This document shows, one piece after another, positions 9,218 to 16,382 of a DNA stretch of 64,000 bases. The position numbers and the translations under genes are program-made. Source of the stretch: Deltaproteobacteria bacterium (GTDB taxonomy: Bacteria > Bdellovibrionota_B > Oligoflexia > Oligoflexales > CAIYRB01); NCBI GenBank assembly GCA_016874735.1, contig VGTI01000002.1:73501-137500 (forward strand). Reading direction: 5' to 3'. Below the pieces are notes generated by a model. The model saw only the letters and a list, made by a program, of their open reading frames with translations. It was not told the origin of the DNA and made no database searches. The stretch's first letter is position 1. Each line of letters starts with the position of its first letter.

Positions 9218-9820
9218 ATGCTACGCACAATTTACCTCGCAATTCTCACTTGTGTTTGGTGCGTCGGCTCTGCCTGCAAACAAAAGTCCGGGTTCAGTGC
9301 CCAGGGTGATTCCAGTCTGCGTCCAGCAGCTGGCGGTAGTCCGACGGATCCATGTGGACCGGCAGGTACCACCAAAGCGGAATTACTCACGCCCACCCTA
9401 GCGAACGGATCCCCGGGAAACTATCTCGAGTACGAAATTGCCCTCGTGGACTGTGAAGGTAAGGCGAGGCCATTGACCGCTAACCGGATTCTGTTTGATG
9501 TCGACGCCCGCTTCTCAGGCCCACGCGTCAATGCACCGCTCAGTTATTCAGTCAGCCTTGGTTCTGAAACTGTAAGCGGAGAGCTCACGAATATCCAGGG
9601 TAGCGACCTCTTCGGCAGATCTGGCGCCAACTTGTTTCATTATGCGACGGAAAATAAAATTGATTTCGGAACCAAATTTAACTCCTTGCGCCTACGTATC
9701 GACTTGGCAGGCCATCAATTGAAGTCAACCACTGGGGGTACCGCTGGACCCAACGACGTCGCCACTTACCTAAGATTCGGCGATGCAAGGGCCGTTGAGC
9801 AGCTGGTACGGCTTCAATAA
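9218..9820 (+). CDS. Small secreted protein, probable lipoprotein, function unknown
   Basis: About 200 residues. The ATG at 9218 is preferred over 9212 because GGAG sits 7 nt upstream of it and only 1 nt upstream of the other. A signal peptide ends at VGSAC; the Gly at -3 makes the lipobox imperfect. The mature part is a single beta-rich region with paired cysteines (TDPCGPAG and VDCEGKAR). I do not recognise a family. It lies 63 nt after the RlmL-like gene on the same strand and may share its transcript. Confidence 0.7.
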   Translation: MLRTIYLAILTCVWCVGSACKQKSGFSAQGDSSLRPAAGGSPTDPCGPAGTTKAELLTPTLANGSPGNYLEYEIALVDCEGKARPLTANRILFDVDARFSGPRVNAPLSYSVSLGSETVSGELTNIQGSDLFGRSGANLFHYATENKIDFGTKFNSLRLRIDLAGHQLKSTTGGTAGPNDVATYLRFGDARAVEQLVRLQ

Positions 9821-9944
9821 CTTTGCTTTCGATGCTCACATTTCTCGATATGTTTCAGAGGGTTAAATTTCAAGCTCAAGATATGCGGTGATTTACCGAT
9901 ACGTACAGACATAGAGGCTAAATGCATCCCCGGGAGTACGCCAG

Positions 9945-10943
9945 ATGTCTTTACGCCTCGCCAGGTCCACCTCGTTAACGCTGCTTGTGGTCTCGACTTT
10001 CGCTTGTAGCGAGCCGTCGAGCCCTCGAGTAAGCTCCACGCGCACTGCAAGTGCGTCATCCAAGGCAACCGACAATGACGGGGCAAAGTCTTGTTTGAAC
10101 ATCGTCAACGGTTTGGACACTGTAGAGTTTCCGACTGTTGTAAGATTAGTGGGGCTACGTGGCTCGTCGGTTGGCGTGTGCACAGGCACTTTTATCAGCC
10201 CAACAGCTGTCATCACCGCCGCTCATTGTCTAGATGCATCTCCTAACGGTGGTCTATCCATCGTCCAAGGAGACAGGTTGGACTTCACCCGCAATCCGCT
10301 ACTAAAGGCTACCAAGGCTCTGCGTGCTTTCACGTTTGGTAGTATCGGATCGACAGGCGACACCAGTAATAGCGAGGTCGTGGGCAGAGATACCGCAATA
10401 TTATTATTCCCAACCGGGATTGCCAGAGCTTATGCCGAAATCGCCACGGCCAAGCCTGGCCCGGGCACCAAAGCTGTGTCGATAGGGTATGGTTTGACCG
10501 ATTATTTCGACGATCAAAATGCCGGCCGAGATTACGATGCTAGTAAGCACTACGGCTCGATAGATGTCGTCGACGGCGACGATGGGCTAAACATTTTTGT
10601 TGGTGACTACACCGCGACCGAAAGTGAGCGCGTGCTTGGCAGCAAAGTCGTCGACTCCATGGGAGACTCTGGTGGCCCTCTCTTCGTAAACGGTAAAATA
10701 AGCGGCACCCTATCGGTGGGTGGATCTAGGCCAAGAAGCAGCGATCAGCAATCAGCCTATTTCTCGGTGTTCGTCGATATCAACTCAGATAACACCTTGG
10801 CGCTTATAAAACTCGCTAATGAGGCCGGAGCCAACATCCCGGCACCGGGCACTGTCCCACGGAGCCTCAGTGCCCCCACTGCTCCCATAGATTCTGTAGC
10901 GAGCGGATCTCCGAGCGCCTCGCCAATTTCAACCTGTCAATGA
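9945..10943 (+). CDS. Trypsin-like serine protease (S1), secreted lipoprotein
   Basis: An S1 peptidase with a complete triad: His94 in TAAHC, Asp149 in GRDTAILL and Ser242 in GDSGGP. The signal peptide ends at FAC (Cys21), so it is probably lipid-anchored. IVNGLDTVEFP at about 53 is the zymogen cleavage site and mature N-terminus (the trypsin IVGG position). About 30 Ser/Thr-rich residues come first and a Pro/Ser-rich tail follows residue 310. ATG 9945 has GGGAG 9 nt upstream. It shares 15 nt at its 3' end with the convergent TrmH gene. A related protease lies at 29655. Confidence 0.92.
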   Translation: MSLRLARSTSLTLLVVSTFACSEPSSPRVSSTRTASASSKATDNDGAKSCLNIVNGLDTVEFPTVVRLVGLRGSSVGVCTGTFISPTAVITAAHCLDASPNGGLSIVQGDRLDFTRNPLLKATKALRAFTFGSIGSTGDTSNSEVVGRDTAILLFPTGIARAYAEIATAKPGPGTKAVSIGYGLTDYFDDQNAGRDYDASKHYGSIDVVDGDDGLNIFVGDYTATESERVLGSKVVDSMGDSGGPLFVNGKISGTLSVGGSRPRSSDQQSAYFSVFVDINSDNTLALIKLANEAGANIPAPGTVPRSLSAPTAPIDSVASGSPSASPISTCQ

Positions 10944-11738
10944 GGCACTGGAAATTTGGCGCCGTGCTTCGAAAAGCATCACAGCCCCCGCGACACTAAC
11001 GTTTAGGGAGTCGGCTATACCTGCCATGGGAATTTGAGCTACTTTGTCTGACTCATGTAGCCAATTCGCGGTTAACCCTACTGCCTCAGTGCCCAGCAAA
11101 ATTACCGTTGGACGGGTATAGTCGATATCAGTGTAAGGCACAGCAGATCCATGCAACGCCGCTGCTACAATTTGCCATCCGCGCTCGGTAGCCAGGCGTT
11201 TCAGTTCGCCACTCGAGAGCGCAACGACTGTCTGTGCAAAGGCAGTACCGACGCTAGCGCGTAAGACCAGCGGGTTGTAGAGATCAACCTGCTGATCAAC
11301 CAAAAAGAGAGCATCAGCTCCCGCAGCATCTGATGAGCGCAAAATGGCACCAAGATTCCCTGGTTTCTCTAATCCCTGGACGGCTAAAATGAGCCGCAAT
11401 GGTCGCTGCGGTAGCGTTGGCAAGTCATGTCGCTTCTGCTCAAAGATGACGACCATGCCGTCACTTGACTCGCGCACTGCGATCTTGGCGTAAACTTGCG
11501 GAGCTACCTCAAGCCGATCCACCGCGGACGGTAACATAGATAAGATCTGACTGGATGCTGGCGACAAGACTGAGCGACACCAAAAGACGGTATGCGGTTT
11601 GTAGCCGCAGTTGAGTGCCCGCTCAATTTCTCGCGCACCCTCCAGTGCAAAATATCCTGACTCTTTACGTTCCCGCGCCTTACCTAAATCTAAAACCTGG
11701 CTAATGCGCTGATTTTTAACACTCGTGATCACCATCAT
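10929..11738 (-). CDS. TrmH/SpoU-family RNA 2'-O-methyltransferase
   Basis: About 269 residues from the ATG at 11738, chosen because it overlaps the upstream stop as ATGA; longer in-frame starts lie inside the upstream gene. The N-terminal substrate-binding domain contains FALEGAREIERAL. The SPOUT knot domain has VQGLEKPGNLGAILRSSDAAGAD (motif 1), LLGTEAVGLTANWL (motif 2) and IPMAGIADSLNVSVAGAV (motif 3), all typical of SpoU enzymes that methylate ribose in rRNA or tRNA. It is translationally coupled to a second methyltransferase, making an RNA-modification pair. The target nucleotide is not determinable. Confidence 0.93.
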   Translation of the reverse strand: MMVITSVKNQRISQVLDLGKARERKESGYFALEGAREIERALNCGYKPHTVFWCRSVLSPASSQILSMLPSAVDRLEVAPQVYAKIAVRESSDGMVVIFEQKRHDLPTLPQRPLRLILAVQGLEKPGNLGAILRSSDAAGADALFLVDQQVDLYNPLVLRASVGTAFAQTVVALSSGELKRLATERGWQIVAAALHGSAVPYTDIDYTRPTVILLGTEAVGLTANWLHESDKVAQIPMAGIADSLNVSVAGAVMLFEARRQISSASLTG

Positions 11739-12607
11739 GCGCCGCCGGTTGTCGTGAGTAGGCATGTCGCCCCACTCGGAAGCGCGCGCCCCGATTGGTC
11801 GACCACGACCATCTCTTCGGCCTGAAATTGGCACCCTTTAACATGAGCGAATTCGCCCAATAGATTAGTGAGGGCTAACGGCGTGTAGCCGGCAGAGTGG
11901 GAGCTCAGCAGCGCAAACACGAAGTCAGGAGCGAGTAGCTGCCGTAATTCGTCTAGTAATGGCGGCAACATCTCCTCAATCTTCCAGGCCTCGCCTTTGG
12001 GTCCACGGCCGTAGCTGGGTGGGTCCAGGATGATGCCATGATATTTAGAGCCACGACGAAGCTCGCGGGCCACAAATTTTTGTACATCCTCCGTCAACCA
12101 CCGGATGGGGCGATCGGCAAGTCCACTGACCTCGGCATTTTCTCGAGCCCAAGCAACACTTGTTTTGGAGGCATCCAGGTGGACGACATGGGCACCACCT
12201 GCGGCACACGCTAGGGTTGAACCACCTGTATAAGCGAATAGGTTGAGGACATTGATTTGCCGTCCTTCAACCGCATGCGTCGCCACCAGGTCGCGCAGCT
12301 GTAACCAATTAGCTTGCTGCTCGGGGAAGATCCCCAAATGCCCAAAGTCGGTGAGCTTAATTTGAAAAGTGCCTCCACCCGGCATAGCGATCGACCAGGT
12401 CTCCGGGACCTTACGATTACGTCGCTCCCAGCGGCCGTCACCACCTGAGAACCGTGTGAACATCGCATCGGCACTCCGCCATTCGGCCTCCGGCAAACGC
12501 GGACGCCAGACAGCCTGCGCCGCTGGTCGCACTATTTTAAAGGCGCCAACTTGCTCCAATTTTTGGAAATTTCCACTGTCTAGCAGCTTGTAGGTACCGA
12601 CGGTCAT
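11735..12607 (-). CDS. Class I SAM-dependent methyltransferase (RlmI-like core)
   Basis: About 290 residues. ATG 12607 has GGGGAG at ideal spacing; the longer frame to 12643 lacks one. LNLFAYTGGSTLACA (motif I), HLDASKTSVAWARENA (motif II) and ILDPPSYGRG (catalytic DPPSY) match the RlmI/RlmK family of 23S rRNA cytosine/guanine methyltransferases. The N-terminal PUA domain of full-length RlmI is missing; instead there is a short beta-rich region (about 1-75). The gene is followed by a coupled TrmH-type gene, which supports an RNA substrate. Confidence 0.85.
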   Translation of the reverse strand: MTVGTYKLLDSGNFQKLEQVGAFKIVRPAAQAVWRPRLPEAEWRSADAMFTRFSGGDGRWERRNRKVPETWSIAMPGGGTFQIKLTDFGHLGIFPEQQANWLQLRDLVATHAVEGRQINVLNLFAYTGGSTLACAAGGAHVVHLDASKTSVAWARENAEVSGLADRPIRWLTEDVQKFVARELRRGSKYHGIILDPPSYGRGPKGEAWKIEEMLPPLLDELRQLLAPDFVFALLSSHSAGYTPLALTNLLGEFAHVKGCQFQAEEMVVVDQSGRALPSGATCLLTTTGGA

Positions 12608-12721
12608 GGGACTCCCCAGTGATAGGCCAGCCACTGTTATCACTAGTGGTGTTTGACAAGCAATGCACTAGGCGCGAATATAGGCAATTCACCGCGCGAT
12701 GGTCAGCCAGGATAGTTGGTA

Positions 12722-13684
12722 ATGAGTATACAAAGCCCTGCAATTACAAAGCTATTTGGAATTTCAAAGCCTATCGTGCAAGGTGGTATGGTGTGGGTGT
12801 CAGGGGCAAAATTAGCGGCGGCAGTTTCTGAGGCCGGCGGCCTCGGTCTGATCGGTGCTGGCTCCATGCAACCAGACCTCCTCAAGCTGCATATCGATAA
12901 GGCACTTGCACTTACCTCAAAGCCGCTCGGGGTCAACATCCCCCTACTTTACAGCAAAGCTCAGGAGCAGATTGATATCGCTCTTGCCGCTGGTGTCAGG
13001 ATCTTTTTTACCTCGGCCGGCAGCCCTAAAACCTGGACCGGCTATCTCAAAGATCGCGGTGCTACGGTGGTGCATGTCACCTCAAGTCCGGACCTAGCCC
13101 GCAAGTGTGAGGCTGCAGGATGCGATGCGGTGGTTGCAGAAGGGTTCGAAGCCGGCGGCCACAACGGACGCGACGAGATCACAACTTTAGTGCTGATCCC
13201 GCAAGTGGTTGATGCCGTAAAAATCCCCGTCATCGCTGCTGGTGGCATCGGTGACGGACGGGGTATTGCGGCAGCCTTAGCACTCGGTGCCGCTGGGGTT
13301 CAAATCGGTTCACGCTTCGCCGCCACTGTGGAATCAAGTGCACATTCTAAATTTAAGCAGGCGATCGTCGATGCAGGACCTGGTTCGACGATACTTGCTA
13401 TGAAAGAACTGGTGCCGGTGCGCCTTTTGAAAAATAAATTTTTCGACCAGGTGAGTGCTCTTGAGCAAAAGTGCGCTGACAAAGAGGCGTTGACCATGCT
13501 TCTTGGAAAGGGCCGGGCTAAGCGCGGCATCTTAGAGGGCGACCTCGACGATGGTGAATTAGAAATTGGGCAGGTCTCTGGTCTCATTAAAGACATTCCG
13601 ACGGTTGCGGCTTTAGTTCAACGCCTCGAGGCCGAGTACCGAGCGGCAGTAGCTCATCTGCCGCATACAATAACAGGAGTATGA
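12722..13684 (+). CDS. Nitronate monooxygenase / FabK-like flavoenzyme
   Basis: An FMN-dependent TIM-barrel enzyme of 320 residues in the 2-nitropropane dioxygenase family. IVQGGMVWVSGAKLAAAVS begins the barrel, EGFEAGGHNG (about residue 143) holds the catalytic His, and AAGGIGDGRG plus GVQIGSRFAAT bind the FMN phosphate. The family contains nitronate monooxygenases, which detoxify nitronates, and FabK enoyl-ACP reductases; sequence alone does not separate them here. ATG 12722 has AGGA 9 nt upstream. The next gene, a flavin reductase-like protein, begins 1 nt after the stop, so a shared electron-transfer role is plausible but inferred. Confidence 0.88.
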   Translation: MSIQSPAITKLFGISKPIVQGGMVWVSGAKLAAAVSEAGGLGLIGAGSMQPDLLKLHIDKALALTSKPLGVNIPLLYSKAQEQIDIALAAGVRIFFTSAGSPKTWTGYLKDRGATVVHVTSSPDLARKCEAAGCDAVVAEGFEAGGHNGRDEITTLVLIPQVVDAVKIPVIAAGGIGDGRGIAAALALGAAGVQIGSRFAATVESSAHSKFKQAIVDAGPGSTILAMKELVPVRLLKNKFFDQVSALEQKCADKEALTMLLGKGRAKRGILEGDLDDGELEIGQVSGLIKDIPTVAALVQRLEAEYRAAVAHLPHTITGV

Positions 13685-13685
13685 A

Positions 13686-14471
13686 GTGACTTTGGTAACG
13701 GACGCCAGCGGCCACGCACGCCGCGTTAAACGCGGATGGATGAACCTGCGCGTTGAGCAAATCATTCACGAAACACTGGATACCGACACCTTCATTTTAA
13801 CGGATGCTGAAGAGGGCGGTCGGGTCTTTGACTATATCGCAGGACAATACCTGACGTTCCGCTTCGACCATGTCGATACTAAGCCGCTGGTACGCTCGTA
13901 CACTATGTCGAGCTCTCCTTGTCAGGTGCCCCATTGTGCCGTTACGGTCAAAAGGGTCGACGGTGGTAAGATTAGCAACTGGCTCTGCGACCACGTCAAA
14001 GTGGGCGATATCTTGAGGGCACGCGGACCTATCGGAAAGTTTGTCTACGATGCTAGCGCTGACAAGAAGCATTTGGTCATGGTTGCCGGTGGCAGTGGCG
14101 TAACACCTTTTGTCAGTATGTTGCGCGAATATGCCCAGAGACTGGGACAGAGCGATGCACCGACACAAATGACCCTGGTAGTCTCGCACAGATCAAAAAC
14201 CGACATCATTTGCGCGGCCGATCTAGCTCCGCTCGAGAAAATCACTGGCGTCAAAATTATCACCACTCTCAGTCGCGAAGACCTCAGTGGCGAAGGCTAT
14301 TGGCACGGACGCCTAGATGACGACAAGCTAGCCTGCGCCTTGGCCGGGACATACGGCAATGCCACATACATGACTTGCGGACCTAAAGCCATCATGGACT
14401 TGACGGTTAGCCATCTACAGAGTGCAGGCGTGCCCGAGGCCGACATCAAACTGGAGTCATTTGAGTCCTAG
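13686..14471 (+). CDS. Ferredoxin-NADP reductase-like FAD oxidoreductase
   Basis: 261 residues with an FAD-binding barrel (about 20-125; VRSYTMSSSP is the FAD RxYS motif) and an NAD(P)-binding domain (about 125-260; VMVAGGSGVTPFVSML is the pyridine-nucleotide motif, YMTCGPKAIM the C-terminal one). It resembles the reductase of hybrid-cluster-protein and oxygenase systems, but the usual C-terminal plant-type [2Fe-2S] domain is absent. The GTG start lies 1 nt after the preceding stop with AGGAGT upstream. It may pass electrons to the neighbouring flavoenzyme. Confidence 0.9.
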   Translation: MTLVTDASGHARRVKRGWMNLRVEQIIHETLDTDTFILTDAEEGGRVFDYIAGQYLTFRFDHVDTKPLVRSYTMSSSPCQVPHCAVTVKRVDGGKISNWLCDHVKVGDILRARGPIGKFVYDASADKKHLVMVAGGSGVTPFVSMLREYAQRLGQSDAPTQMTLVVSHRSKTDIICAADLAPLEKITGVKIITTLSREDLSGEGYWHGRLDDDKLACALAGTYGNATYMTCGPKAIMDLTVSHLQSAGVPEADIKLESFES

Positions 14472-14491
14472 GCTAATCTGCATCCACGCTC

Positions 14492-15010
14492 TCAGTGCAC
14501 TAGGTGCAAATGACGCCGTGGCGCGGCTGTAGTGGATGGCCTTGCCCTCGTGGACACACTGTTTGGTGCGCTGTGTATGATCATAGGCGCAGCTCCAGCA
14601 ACTGGCGCAGCGCGCAATCCAGCCACGTCCCCACGAAGATCGGCAAGCAAGTGTTCGCAGTAGATAATCAAGGCTGCATGGATGTGCTTTACCACAGCTA
14701 TGTTATGACGGCGTCCGTGCTCCGTCTTCACAACTTGAAAGAAGTCGGCACCCTTTAAAATATGAAATCCCTCGGTGACGCAGTGGTCACTGATGAGTCG
14801 CATGCTAGCGTCATGCAACTCTAGGTGGGCTGCTACGTCAGTCGCTGTGAGTGACTTTGGTATCTGGCCATGAAATCGTTGACGCAGCCGCGCGATATCC
14901 TTGATGAGGATCTGCCGCGCAAGATCATCTATCTCGAAGGGAACGAGTAGCTGCTTGGCAAAGCGAATGACTTCTGATGCCTTAGCCTTAATACGCGCGG
15001 ATAGTTGCAT
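14492..15010 (-). CDS. Hypothetical protein, probably frameshifted near its 3' end
   Basis: 172 residues as read, with no recognised family. The first 125 residues look like a normal helical protein (KHIHAALIIYCEHLLADLRG). After the GGGG run near 14626 the frame turns into Ala/Pro/Ser-rich sequence. The other frame there reads GWIARCASCWSCAYDHTQ and continues to a stop at 14457, with a C-x2-C-x2-C cluster that looks far more protein-like. The gene may therefore have suffered a 1-nt indel, or the read may contain an error. AGGA lies 9 nt upstream of the ATG. It converges on the reductase gene. Confidence 0.55.
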   Translation of the reverse strand: MQLSARIKAKASEVIRFAKQLLVPFEIDDLARQILIKDIARLRQRFHGQIPKSLTATDVAAHLELHDASMRLISDHCVTEGFHILKGADFFQVVKTEHGRRHNIAVVKHIHAALIIYCEHLLADLRGDVAGLRAAPVAGAAPMIIHSAPNSVSTRARPSTTAAPRRHLHLVH

Positions 15011-15121
15011 AGGGCAAGTCCTGGGCTAGGTGTTGGCAGTAGAACTATAGGTTAACGAAATCCTTTTCTAAATCATTTTAAAAATTTTATCAAGTTTTTT
15101 ATAATTTATTTTAATATTTTA

Positions 15122-15409
15122 TTAAAGTCGTCTATGTAATGACATGCGATAAATGACATAAAACCAAATAACCGTTGAAAATATAAAGACAAAATAGCTG
15201 CCGAAAGCATTCACCTGAGGCGCCATGCAGTCACCCGTGGCGCCCATAACATCAGAGGGGCCCGCAGGACAGGCAGCGATACAGCGCCCTCCTACCAGCT
15301 CAAATCCTCCATGACAGTCGTCTGGTGCGGGCGAGGGAAGTAGCTTAGAAACGGCACCCTCCACGGCAGAGAATTCCTTTAAAATATTAATTTCATTAGA
15401 TAATTTCAT
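15122..15409 (-). CDS. Small cysteine-containing membrane protein, unknown
   Basis: About 95 residues from the ATG at 15409; a GTG at 15430 is also possible and neither has a good Shine-Dalgarno. Residues 1-65 are soluble, with four cysteines (DDCHGGF, GRCIAACPAG, GDCMAP). One transmembrane helix follows near the C-terminus (YFVFIFSTVIWFYVIY), ending in basic RMSLHRRL, so the tail probably faces the cytoplasm and the Cys-rich part the periplasm. I do not recognise a family. It is divergent from the XRE regulator across a palindrome-rich spacer. Confidence 0.5.
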   Translation of the reverse strand: MKLSNEINILKEFSAVEGAVSKLLPSPAPDDCHGGFELVGGRCIAACPAGPSDVMGATGDCMAPQVNAFGSYFVFIFSTVIWFYVIYRMSLHRRL

Positions 15410-15452
15410 TGTTGACTCATCTGGGGGCACAACACCGGAAAGGGTTTTAGGT

Positions 15453-15466
15453 CCCCCCTAGGGGGG
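15453..15466. promoter_or_regulatory. Perfect 14-bp palindrome CCCCCCTAGGGGGG
   Basis: Six C, TA, six G: a perfect inverted repeat in the spacer between two divergent genes. It could be an operator or a structure element; nothing shows which. Confidence 0.3.
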
Positions 15467-15511
15467 CGTGGCCCGGAGGCTTTTGAAGGTAGGCCGAGCG
15501 CATCCATACCT

Positions 15512-15527
15512 CGAACTTATAAGTTCG
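15512..15527. promoter_or_regulatory. Candidate operator: perfect 16-bp palindrome
   Basis: CGAACTTATAAGTTCG is a perfect palindrome about 70 nt upstream of the XRE regulator start. Small XRE proteins commonly bind palindromes of this length in their own promoters, so autoregulation is likely but inferred. Confidence 0.5.
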
Positions 15528-15598
15528 TAAATTGGAATTAATGCGTTCGCTGCCCAAAGCCCCTCCACACCCCTAAAATTATAAGAGGAGGACTCACC

Positions 15599-15901
15599 TT
15601 GACGGCTATTGCGATTAGAAGACGAGTGTCCGCCAACATCAAACGCTGCCGTCAACGCGCAGGTCTGACGCAGGAGGCTATGGCCAGTCGCCTGGGCGTT
15701 TCACTACGCTATGTCTCTATGCTTGAACAGAATGCTAGAAATCTGAGTATAGAGTCTCTGGCCAAGGTCGCTGGTTGCCTCGAAGTAGATATCGCAGAAC
15801 TTGTCTGCGACGAAAAATACTTGGATCAGGCCAAACAATCGGCCGCTGAGCTGGGTATCCAGCTCCTTCAGCAATTCGTTAAAGGCCACGACGACACCTA
15901 G
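15599..15901 (+). CDS. XRE-family transcriptional regulator
   Basis: A 100-residue DNA-binding protein that starts at TTG 15599, supported by a strong AGGAGG upstream. A Cro/C1-type helix-turn-helix spans about 10-65: IKRCRQRAGLTQEAMASRLGV then LRYVSMLEQNARNLSIESLAKVA. The C-terminal 30 residues are a short helix without a known effector domain. Size and layout resemble controller proteins of restriction systems, but no restriction gene is nearby. The perfect palindrome at 15512-15527 is its probable operator. It is convergent with the DUF486 gene. Confidence 0.88.
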   Translation: MTAIAIRRRVSANIKRCRQRAGLTQEAMASRLGVSLRYVSMLEQNARNLSIESLAKVAGCLEVDIAELVCDEKYLDQAKQSAAELGIQLLQQFVKGHDDT

Positions 15902-15920
15902 AATCCCCAAGAGCCCAGAG

Positions 15921-16265
15921 TCACCCGACCGCCCCATCGCGGAAAATAAAAAACACGGCGCCAACTAGACATAGTCCTGCCCACACATAATTCCATGTCA
16001 ATTTGACGCCCATATAGTAGGCCGCGAAGACGCAGAAGACACTGAGCGTAATCACCTCCTGCAGGATCTTTAACTGAGGTAGGGTGAACTGCATCGCTCC
16101 CATGCGATTTCCTGGGACTTGGAAGCAGTATTCAAAAAAAGCGATCCCCCAGCTTATGAGCACAACCAGCCATAGCGGCCGGTCCGCTAGATGCTTTAGA
16201 TGCCCGTACCAAGCAAACGTCATAAACATATTTGAAATGATGAGAAGACCCACGGTCTGCAACAT
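15921..16265 (-). CDS. DUF486 (DMT-like) integral membrane protein
   Basis: About 114 residues with four predicted transmembrane helices (for example LWLVVLISWGIAFFEYCFQV and YVWAGLCLVGAVFFIF). The motif AFFEYCFQVPGNRMG and the following QLKILQEVITL are diagnostic of the DUF486 family, which is distantly related to drug/metabolite transporters. ATG 16265 is chosen because GGGGAG lies 5 nt upstream; the GTG two codons earlier overlaps it. Substrate unknown. Confidence 0.9.
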   Translation of the reverse strand: MLQTVGLLIISNMFMTFAWYGHLKHLADRPLWLVVLISWGIAFFEYCFQVPGNRMGAMQFTLPQLKILQEVITLSVFCVFAAYYMGVKLTWNYVWAGLCLVGAVFFIFRDGAVG

Positions 16266-16382
16266 AGCCACTCCCCATTTATGAGATCATGACATTATCA
16301 TTTAAATCACACTTTAATACTGTTAGGTAATAGCCGGTCGACCGCATTGCATTTGGCCCCCTTTAACACTGGCAAAATTGTG

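Noticed and set aside
15599-15901. Restriction-modification controller protein
   Set aside because: Size and palindrome fit, but no methyltransferase or restriction gene is in reach, so only XRE regulator is claimed.
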